From Candidatus Celerinatantimonas neptuna (GTDB lineage: Bacteria; Pseudomonadota; Gammaproteobacteria; Enterobacterales; Celerinatantimonadaceae): 64,000 nucleotides of DNA. The stretch lies in the NCBI GenBank assembly GCA_911810475.1, contig OU461276.1, positions 3,225,501 to 3,289,500 of the forward strand, in the 5' to 3' direction. The notes beneath the pieces were generated by a model. That model worked only from the letters and a program-made list of their open reading frames with translations. It was not told the DNA's origin and did no database searches. Positions 56,728 through 64,000 of the stretch are shown piece by piece. Each line of letters opens with the position of its first letter. Within the stretch, counting starts at the first letter, position 1. The position numbers and the translations under genes were made by a program.

Positions 56728-57396
56728 CTAGGGCGTGTTTAGACGACGTTTGGTTGTGTGTTTGGGTCTGGGTCTTTGCTTCAAAAGTAATTTGAGCGAT
56801 TCGTCATGATTAATGTCACGATATTCTCCTGGTGAGAGTTCAGTTAGTGACCAGGGGCCAATAGCTACCCGGATTAAACGAAGCGTGGGAAATCCAACAG
56901 CAGCTGTCATTCGTCTGACTTGTCGATTTTTCCCTTCTGTGATGGTTAACTCAACCCAACTGGTCGGAATGTTTTGCCGAAACCTGACAGGTGGATGTCT
57001 CTCCCAAATATCGGGTTCTGTTATCGTTCTTGCTTTTGCAGGACGCGTAAGCCCATCTTTGAGTTCAATACCATTTTGAAGCTGATTTAATGCTTTTTGA
57101 TTAATAATCCCTTCGACTTGAGCCCAGTAAGTTTTCGGCATTTTATGCGAAGGGTCGGCTAAGCGGTGTTGAAGTTGGCCCGAATTGGTCAAAATCAGTA
57201 ATCCTTCACTGTCTCTGTCAAGACGACCGGCAGCATAGATGCCTGTCTCGCGTATGTAATCGGCTAATGTCGCCCGGCCATCTTGATCCGTGAATTGGCA
57301 AAGAACCATATGGGGCTTATTGAAGAGAAAAACCTTTGTCGGTTGCTTCTCTGACATGTGGCGATACGTTTTTGAATGGAATGCGTTTTTGTTCAT
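56728..57396 (-). CDS. rluE: 23S rRNA pseudouridine(2457) synthase RluE
   Basis: 222 residues. The catalytic loop GRLDRDSEGLLILTN (Asp about residue 60) and EGKNRQVRRMTAAVGFPTLRLIR mark the RsuA/RluB/E/F group; there is no N-terminal S4 domain, as in RluE. ATG 57396 is used; MSEKQPTKVFLFNKP at 57357 is also possible because a TGATATACT promoter-like tract touches the first start. Divergent from icd. Confidence 0.9.
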   Translation of the reverse strand: MNKNAFHSKTYRHMSEKQPTKVFLFNKPHMVLCQFTDQDGRATLADYIRETGIYAAGRLDRDSEGLLILTNSGQLQHRLADPSHKMPKTYWAQVEGIINQKALNQLQNGIELKDGLTRPAKARTITEPDIWERHPPVRFRQNIPTSWVELTITEGKNRQVRRMTAAVGFPTLRLIRVAIGPWSLTELSPGEYRDINHDESLKLLLKQRPRPKHTTKRRLNTP

Positions 57397-57515
57397 GATA
57401 TGAGTATATCAGAGCTGGTTCGCAGATTAATAAATTTATTCAGATAGGGTTGGAGTTTTGTTATATGCTGGTAAATGTATTGTACAAAATCATCAATAGG
57501 ACGTCAGGAGGTCTT

Positions 57516-58769
57516 GTGAGTACCCAAATTACCTTACCTCAAGGTGGGCAAGCGATCCAGTGTGACAAAGGTGGTAAATTAATTGTTCCTGCTAATCCAA
57601 TTATTCCATACATTGAAGGTGATGGAATCGGTGTTGATATTACACCTGCAATGCTTAAAGTTGTTGATGCGGCTGTTTCAAAGGTTTACGGACAAAAGCG
57701 GCGGATTCATTGGATGGAAATTTATGCAGGTGAAAAGGCAACGAAAATATATGGTGATCAGACATGGTTACCCGAAGAAACTCTCCAGGCTGTTTGCGAT
57801 TATCATGTAGCAATTAAAGGTCCTTTGACAACACCTATTGGTGGGGGAATCCGTTCGCTGAATGTTGCTATGCGCCAAGAGTTAGATCTGTATGTCTGTT
57901 TGCGTCCGGTTCGCTATTTTAAAGGGGTCCCAAGCCCTCTCAAACATCCTGAATTAACAGATATGGTTATTTTTCGTGAGAATTCAGAAGATATTTATGT
58001 GGGAGTTGAATGGGCTGCAGGGAGTGAATCAGCGAATCAGGTGATTGATTTTTTAGAACAACATATGCATGTGGATCAGATTCGTTTTACAACACAATGT
58101 GGTATTGGCATTAAACCTGTTTCAGAACAGGGTTCGAAACGTTTGGTTCGAGAAGCGATTGATTATGCTATTAGCAATGATCGGCCTTCGGTTACATTGG
58201 TTCATAAAGGTAATATTATGAAGTTCACTGAAGGTGCATTTAAAGCGTGGGGCTATGAAGTTGCACGAGATGAGTATCAGGCTGAGCTTATTGGTGAAGG
58301 ACCATGGTACCAGTTTAAAAATCCTAATACTGGGAAACCGATTATTATCAAAGATGTGATTGCTGATTCCTTTTTACAACAAATATTACTTCGTCCTGAA
58401 GAATATGATGTAATTGCAACATTGAATCTTAATGGTGATTATATTTCTGATGCTCTGGCAGCTCAGGTGGGGGGAATTGGTATTGCTCCTGGCGCGAATA
58501 TTGGTCATGGGATGGCATTATTTGAGGCAACGCATGGGACTGCGCCAAAATATGCGGGTCAGGATAAAGTAAATCCCGGATCTTTAATTTTGTCGGCGCA
58601 GATGATGTTGACCCACATGGGGTGGAATGAAGCTGCTGCACTGGTCGAAAAAGGCGTTGAAGGTGCTATTCGTTCAAAAAGAGTGACATATGACTTCGAG
58701 CGTTTAATGGAAGGTGCAACATTGCGTAGTTGTTCGCAGTTTGCCAATGATATCATTGATAATATGTAA
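57516..58769 (+). CDS. icd: NADP-dependent isocitrate dehydrogenase
   Basis: 417 residues (E. coli 416). Oxidative decarboxylation of isocitrate in the TCA cycle. The regulatory serine site [12 protein letters not shown] (about residue 110) and the family signature [19 protein letters not shown] (about residue 304) are present. I use the GTG at 57516: a perfect AGGAGG precedes it by four bases, and [12 protein letters not shown] then aligns with the usual start. The longer frame from 57450 is not coding. Confidence 0.97.
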   Translation: MSTQITLPQGGQAIQCDKGGKLIVPANPIIPYIEGDGIGVDITPAMLKVVDAAVSKVYGQKRRIHWMEIYAGEKATKIYGDQTWLPEETLQAVCDYHVAIKGPLTTPIGGGIRSLNVAMRQELDLYVCLRPVRYFKGVPSPLKHPELTDMVIFRENSEDIYVGVEWAAGSESANQVIDFLEQHMHVDQIRFTTQCGIGIKPVSEQGSKRLVREAIDYAISNDRPSVTLVHKGNIMKFTEGAFKAWGYEVARDEYQAELIGEGPWYQFKNPNTGKPIIIKDVIADSFLQQILLRPEEYDVIATLNLNGDYISDALAAQVGGIGIAPGANIGHGMALFEATHGTAPKYAGQDKVNPGSLILSAQMMLTHMGWNEAAALVEKGVEGAIRSKRVTYDFERLMEGATLRSCSQFANDIIDNM

Positions 58770-58785
58770 TGGTGTCTGGTGCAAA

Positions 58786-58810
58786 AAAGCAGGTCTTTAA
58801 GACCTGCTTT
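58786..58810 (-). terminator. Bidirectional terminator between icd and cspD
   Basis: AAAGCAGGTCTT/AAGACCTGCTTT is a perfect stem. On the minus strand T6 follows, so it best serves cspD, but it may also stop icd. Confidence 0.75.
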
Positions 58811-58840
58811 GAATGGAAATACTAAAGGGGAGGATGGCAA

Positions 58841-59056
58841 TTATTTAGCTTGCTCATCAAAAACAATGCTGGTTGCATGATTTCCCTTCGGTCCTTGTTG
58901 CATTTCATATTGAACGTGCTGACCGGCTTTTAGGGTTCGATATCCGTCCATCTGAATTGTTGAATAATGAGCGAAGATATCTTCGCCTCCCTGGTCTGGG
59001 CAGATGAACCCAAATCCTTTGGCATTATTAAACCATTTTACTGTTCCGGTTTGCAT
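58841..59056 (-). CDS. cspD: Cold-shock-like protein CspD
   Basis: 71 residues with RNP1 KGFGFICP and RNP2 DIFAHYSTI. QMDGYRTLKAGQHVQYEMQQGPKGNHA and the position divergent from clpS-clpA identify CspD rather than CspA. CspD inhibits DNA replication in stationary phase in E. coli. Confidence 0.93.
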   Translation of the reverse strand: MQTGTVKWFNNAKGFGFICPDQGGEDIFAHYSTIQMDGYRTLKAGQHVQYEMQQGPKGNHATSIVFDEQAK

Positions 59057-59262
59057 ACGACATATCCCTATATACTTGTGTTCTTACCAATTAGTCACCA
59101 TCATAACTTTAGCAGGTTATTGCGCAGCTATGATTTTATATGGCAATTTAACAATCTAGTAAAAAATTAGCGACAGTCAAGCTCAAAGTTATAAATCTGC
59201 TGGTGTTGTCAATTTAAACTGGTTAATGTGGTAGTGGTATATCTTTAAGGCTATATTGAAGT

Positions 59263-59583
59263 ATGAGTAAGGCATCTGATGAGTTTGATTTTGAAGAACT
59301 GATCCAAACTCACCGTGACATAAAGTTAGAGCCCCCATCATTATATAAAGTCATTTTGAACAATGATGACTATACACCGATGGAATTTGTGGTTGAGGTT
59401 TTGCAAAAATTTTTTAACATGGATCTGGACAAGGCAACTCAAGTCATGCTAACTGTCCATTATCGGGGAAAAGGGATCTGTGGTATTTTTACAGCAGAAG
59501 TCGCAGAGACAAAGATGGTTCAGGTCAATCAATATGCTAAGGAAAATGAGCATCCTCTACTTTGCACAATGGAGAAAGCCTGA
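59263..59583 (+). CDS. clpS: ClpAP adaptor ClpS
   Basis: 106 residues (E. coli 106). [20 protein letters not shown] contains the Asn-Asp residues that hold N-end-rule substrates. It hands such proteins to ClpAP. 52 bases before clpA. Confidence 0.97.
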   Translation: MSKASDEFDFEELIQTHRDIKLEPPSLYKVILNNDDYTPMEFVVEVLQKFFNMDLDKATQVMLTVHYRGKGICGIFTAEVAETKMVQVNQYAKENEHPLLCTMEKA

Positions 59584-59635
59584 ATCATTTGTCATTAAGA
59601 ACCCTTGATGTTGAGCCGTTTTGTAGGAGTCAACT

Positions 59636-61894
59636 ATGTTAAATAAAGAACTAGAAGTCACTCTGAATCAGGCGTTCAAAGAAGCTCGCCAAAGAAATCA
59701 TGAATTTATGACGGTTGAGCATCTGTTATGCGCATTAATTGACAACGGAGCAGCTCGTGAGGCGTTAGAAGCCTGCGGTGCTGATCTAACTCAGTTAAAG
59801 GAAGACCTGAATAATTTTATTGAGCAGACAACCCCTGTTATTCCACCAAGTGATAGCGACAGAGAAACTCAGCCAACGTTGGGTTTTCAACGAGTATTGC
59901 AACGTGCAGTATTTCATGTCCAGTCATCAGGAAATCAAGAGGTCACTGGCGCAAATGTTTTAGTGGCCATTTTTAGCGAACAGGAAAGTCAGGCTGTTTA
60001 TTTCCTTAAAAAAGCTGATATCAGCCGTCTGGATGTTGTGAATTATATTTCTCATGGCGTTCGGAAAATCGAAGGTGGTGATGATAGTTCTGGTTTAGGT
60101 GTTGAAGATGGAGAGTCTCTTTCTGATGAGCAGAAACAACTTGAGAATTTTGCGACGAATCTGAACCAGCAGGTGCTCAATGGTAAAATTGATCCATTGA
60201 TTGGTCGTGATAGTGAATTGTCACGGACAATTCAGGTTTTGTGTCGTCGACGTAAGAATAATCCATTGCTGGTGGGTGAAGCCGGTGTTGGTAAAACAGC
60301 TATAGCTGAAGGACTGGCCTACCGGATTGTTCATGGTGAAGTTCCTGAAGTTATAAAAGATGCAACGATTTATTCGCTGGATATGGGGGCGTTGCTCGCT
60401 GGCACCAAATATAGAGGCGATTTTGAGAAACGCTTTAAAGCATTGCTGAAACAGCTAGAGGCTGCTGAGAATGCGATTTTGTTTATCGATGAAATTCATA
60501 CGATTATTGGTGCTGGTGCCGCATCAGGTGGACAGCTGGATGCAGCTAATCTGATTAAGCCATTATTGAGTAATGGTTTGTTAAGATGCATGGGGTCAAC
60601 AACTTATCAGGAATATAATCAGATTTTTGAAAAAGATAGGGCTTTAGCTCGTCGTTTCCAAAAAATCGATATTGTTGAACCCAGTGTTGATGATACTGCC
60701 AAAATTCTTATGGGCTTAAAAAGTCGTTACGAAGCTCATCATGATGTTCGTTATACGCAAAAAGCGTTGCGTGCAGCGGCTGAGCTGGCTGCTAAATATA
60801 TTAATGAACGACATTTGCCTGATAAAGCTATTGATGTGATCGATGAAGCAGGGGCTAACATGCGTATGTTGCCTGTAAGTCGTCGTAAGAAAACGATCGG
60901 GGTTGGCGAAATTGAATCTATTGTTGCCAAAATTGCTCGCATTCCTGAACAAAAAGTGTCTTCATCTGATCGGGAAGTTTTGAAAACACTTGGTGAAACA
61001 TTGAAGATGATGGTCTTTGGACAAGATCAGGCGATTGATGTTTTGGTGGATGCAATTCGACTCAGTCGTTCGGGACTGGGCGCTGAAGATAAACCTGTCG
61101 GTTCATTTTTGTTTGCAGGTCCAACAGGTGTGGGTAAAACAGAAGTCACACAGCAGTTAGCTAAAGCAATGGGTGTGGAGCTGGTTCGCTTTGATATGTC
61201 CGAATATATGGAGCGTCATACTGTATCACGTTTGATCGGTGCGCCTCCTGGTTATGTTGGTTATGATCAGGGTGGGCTATTGACAGATGCTGTTTTAAAA
61301 CATCCTCATTGTGTTGTTTTGCTCGATGAAATCGAAAAAGCGCATGAAGATGTATTCAATCTGCTCTTGCAAGTGATGGATCATGGTACCTTGACTGATA
61401 ATAATGGCCGTCATGCTGATTTTAGGAATGTGATTCTGGTTATGACCAGTAATGCTGGCGTAAAAGAGACACAACGTTCTTCAATTGGTTTTAAAGAGCA
61501 GGACCACAGCTTTGATGCTATGGACGAAATTAACCGGATCTTTTCTCCTGAATTTCGTAATCGCTTAGACAGTATTATGTGGTTTAATGCGCTTGATAAG
61601 AATGTCATTGATCGTGTTGTCGATAAATTTATCGTTGAACTTCAGGCTCAGCTCGATGCTAATGGTGTGTCTTTAGAAGTTGATAATGATGCACGGGCAT
61701 GGCTTGCAAAACAGGGATACGATCCGACGATGGGGGCAAGACCAATGGCTCGGATGATCCGTGAAAAACTTCGTAAACCGCTAGCAAATGAAATATTGTT
61801 TGGTGAGCTCAATCATGGAGGGCATGTTGATGTTTCTCTTGATGGAGATGAACTAAGCTTTGAGTATAATAAAACACTAGAAGAGCAGCTCTGA
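59636..61894 (+). CDS. clpA: ATP-dependent Clp protease ATPase ClpA
   Basis: 752 residues (E. coli 758). N-terminal Clp repeat domain (to about residue 145), then two AAA+ modules with Walker A GEAGVGKT (residue 213) and GPTGVGKT (residue 494) and Walker B VLLDEIEKAH. The ClpP-binding loop motif is SSIGF-like (RSSIGFKEQ, about residue 617). It unfolds substrates into ClpP. TAGGAG precedes the ATG. Confidence 0.98.
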   Translation: MLNKELEVTLNQAFKEARQRNHEFMTVEHLLCALIDNGAAREALEACGADLTQLKEDLNNFIEQTTPVIPPSDSDRETQPTLGFQRVLQRAVFHVQSSGNQEVTGANVLVAIFSEQESQAVYFLKKADISRLDVVNYISHGVRKIEGGDDSSGLGVEDGESLSDEQKQLENFATNLNQQVLNGKIDPLIGRDSELSRTIQVLCRRRKNNPLLVGEAGVGKTAIAEGLAYRIVHGEVPEVIKDATIYSLDMGALLAGTKYRGDFEKRFKALLKQLEAAENAILFIDEIHTIIGAGAASGGQLDAANLIKPLLSNGLLRCMGSTTYQEYNQIFEKDRALARRFQKIDIVEPSVDDTAKILMGLKSRYEAHHDVRYTQKALRAAAELAAKYINERHLPDKAIDVIDEAGANMRMLPVSRRKKTIGVGEIESIVAKIARIPEQKVSSSDREVLKTLGETLKMMVFGQDQAIDVLVDAIRLSRSGLGAEDKPVGSFLFAGPTGVGKTEVTQQLAKAMGVELVRFDMSEYMERHTVSRLIGAPPGYVGYDQGGLLTDAVLKHPHCVVLLDEIEKAHEDVFNLLLQVMDHGTLTDNNGRHADFRNVILVMTSNAGVKETQRSSIGFKEQDHSFDAMDEINRIFSPEFRNRLDSIMWFNALDKNVIDRVVDKFIVELQAQLDANGVSLEVDNDARAWLAKQGYDPTMGARPMARMIREKLRKPLANEILFGELNHGGHVDVSLDGDELSFEYNKTLEEQL

Positions 61895-61926
61895 TTTTAT
61901 TGAGCTGTTATTACACTATGAAAAGC

Positions 61927-61954
61927 AAAACCAGCCGTCAGGCTGGTTTTTTTT
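61927..61954 (+). terminator. Terminator between clpA and infA
   Basis: AAAACCAGCC-GTCA-GGCTGGTTTT followed by T4. It can also work for the convergent infA (TTTTGCTTTT on the minus strand). Confidence 0.88.
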
Positions 61955-61972
61955 GCATAGCGAAACAGTGAT

Positions 61973-62641
<669 letters not shown>

Positions 62642-64000
62642 TTAATCTGTTGTTGCAGGAGCCTGATAGATGATTTGTTCTGCCTCAACCTGAAATTCTT
62701 CAGCAGAGCTAGAGTTCCACCAGGTTTCCCAGATCGGATTGGGAGTATGGTGTTTTAAAAGGTCATTGGTCGCTACTGGTTGAAAATGTTGGCCAAGTGA
62801 CATCAATTGTCCATCTGTTGTGCGATGTTTAAGCATGTGAGGTTTGAGTTTTGCGGGGTCATCAAGGCCAATGCTACCAACCAATTCAAAGAAACTATGA
62901 AGTGTGTTGTGGTGAAAGTTTTTGACTCGTTTGCTTTTCCTGTCAATATTAACAGCTTTGCTTCGGGCCGGGTCTTGTGTGGCTATACCTGTTGGGCACT
63001 GATTTGTATTGCAATGGCGAGATTGTAGACAACCAATTGCAAATAGCATGGTTCGGGCTGCATTGACAATATCGGCTCCTACAGCAATCTTAGTGAGTAG
63101 CTCAAAACTTGAGGCGGTTTTTCCTGAAGCAATAATCCGAATTGATTCTCTTAAACCGGTGCCAATGAGGGCATTATGTACAAAATGGACACCTTCAAGG
63201 CATGTCATGCCGAGTCGGTTAGAAAATTCTACAGGGGCTGCTCCTGTGCCACCTTCTGCACCGTCGACCGTGATAAAATCAGGAAGAATGCCCGTTTTCA
63301 ACATGGCTTTACAGATACCGAGAAAGTCTGCCGGATTACCGACACAGAGCTTAAATCCAATTGGTTTTCCACCACTGAGATGTCGTAATTTTTCAACGAA
63401 CTGAAGTAGTGCTATAGGGGTAGTACATTCAGGGTGAACCGCTGGAGATACACAATCTCTATCTATTGGGATCTGGCGAATTTTCGCGATTTCTTCAGTA
63501 ATTTTTGCCTGAGGAAGCACACCGCCATGGCCAGGTTTAGCTCCCTGACTTAATTTAATTTCAATCATTTTTATATTGTCATGGCTGGCTATATTTTGAA
63601 ATGCTGATTCATCGAACTTTCCATCATTAGTTCGGCAACCAAACAGGCCAGAGCCTATTTGCCATACGAGATCTCCACCATGTTTTAAATGATAAGGGCT
63701 GACCCCACCTTCGCCGGTATTGTGATAACAGCCAGCCAGTTTAGCTCCAAGGTTTAATGACTCAATTGCATTAGCACTTAATGCGCCAAAGCTCATAGCG
63801 GAAATATTCAAATATGAAGCCGTGTAAGGCTTTTTGCATTCATGGCTACCGATACGTACACGCATGACTTTTTCATTAACAGTTTTGGGGGACATAGAAT
63901 GCCAGAGGCTTAGATAGTTTTCGGCCATCAGATCGCGTTGAGTACCAAAGGCAATTGTATCCCGGACATCTTTGGCTCTTTGATAAACAAGTGAGCGCTG
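62642..64000 (-). CDS. FMN-dependent glutamate-synthase-like protein (partial, 5' end outside window)
   Basis: 452 codons visible; the frame stays open to the right edge (upstream reading ...YQRAKDVRDTIAFGTQRDL before the first internal ATG at 63928). It matches the FMN-binding synthase domain of GltB-type proteins: ISAMSFGALSANAIESLN, NTGEGGVSPYHLKHGGD, IEIKLSQGAKPGHGGVLP and VDGAEGGTGAAP, and a cysteine cluster CLQSRHCNTNQCPTGI for the 3Fe-4S centre. The glutaminase domain of true GltB does not follow, so this is a stand-alone FMN-binding glutamate synthase family protein; its substrate is not known. Confidence 0.88.
   Translation of the reverse strand, partial: QRSLVYQRAKDVRDTIAFGTQRDLMAENYLSLWHSMSPKTVNEKVMRVRIGSHECKKPYTASYLNISAMSFGALSANAIESLNLGAKLAGCYHNTGEGGVSPYHLKHGGDLVWQIGSGLFGCRTNDGKFDESAFQNIASHDNIKMIEIKLSQGAKPGHGGVLPQAKITEEIAKIRQIPIDRDCVSPAVHPECTTPIALLQFVEKLRHLSGGKPIGFKLCVGNPADFLGICKAMLKTGILPDFITVDGAEGGTGAAPVEFSNRLGMTCLEGVHFVHNALIGTGLRESIRIIASGKTASSFELLTKIAVGADIVNAARTMLFAIGCLQSRHCNTNQCPTGIATQDPARSKAVNIDRKSKRVKNFHHNTLHSFFELVGSIGLDDPAKLKPHMLKHRTTDGQLMSLGQHFQPVATNDLLKHHTPNPIWETWWNSSSAEEFQVEAEQIIYQAPATTD

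Overview
The window looks like the chromosome of a facultatively anaerobic gammaproteobacterium of the Vibrio/Aeromonas/Shewanella/Celerinatantimonas type. This rests on gene order and protein similarity recalled from memory: sixA, smrB-prmB-aroC, cmoAB, aspS-yebC-ruvC, purB-hflD-mnmA-rluE, icd-cspD-clpS-clpA-infA. The backbone is moderately AT-rich. I saw no rRNA, tRNA or CRISPR.

Layout. 1-12.2 kb is housekeeping: a pitrilysin-type M16 protease (partial), SixA, SmrB, PrmB, AroC, a cold-shock protein, an outer-membrane barrel, CmoB/CmoA, AspS, YebC and RuvC. 12.3-14.1 kb carries a CBS-domain protein and a FocA-type formate channel with an FNR-like box and a large inverted repeat upstream. 14.1-20.0 kb is an iron-uptake locus: a FecBCDE-like ABC importer divergent from a TonB-dependent receptor, with a Fur-like box between them. 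A decayed, internally deleted IS30-family element (20.0-20.7 kb) and an AT-rich gap lead into a GC-rich acquired island.

The island (21.4-50.6 kb) is a two-partner-secretion / contact-dependent-inhibition (CDI) locus. It starts with an IalB-like periplasmic protein, a TpsB/CdiB transporter and a giant TpsA/CdiA effector of about 3,840 residues, split by one frameshift near 28.15 kb. The effector ends in a toxin domain and is followed by its presumed immunity gene. Behind it lies a 14.5-kb array of displaced ('orphan') CdiA-CT/immunity modules. They carry several predicted nucleases (PD-(D/E)xK-like, AHH-like, WHH, LHH) and one unclassified toxin, each followed by its own candidate immunity gene (DUF4304-like, DUF1629/Imm11-like, SUKH, unknown). 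There are also broken modules, a HigB/HigA-like toxin-antitoxin pair and a truncated RAYT-type transposase. Two pretoxin scaffolds occur. Type A matches the full-length effector; type B is found only in orphans here and ends in a shared ELKYPG-ERLPEST-type junction. About 17 copies of a short hairpin repeat, all in the same orientation, separate the modules, and the breakpoints of several broken genes fall exactly on the repeat edge. This repeat-punctuated cassette array is the most interesting part of the window.

50.7-64 kb returns to backbone: a DUF2982-like membrane protein, an AEC transporter, a YcfD/RoxA-like ribosomal oxygenase, PurB, HflD, MnmA, RluE, Icd, CspD, ClpS, ClpA, InfA and a partial FMN-dependent glutamate-synthase-like protein running off the right edge.

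All family names come from reading motifs and remembered homologues; no database search was run.
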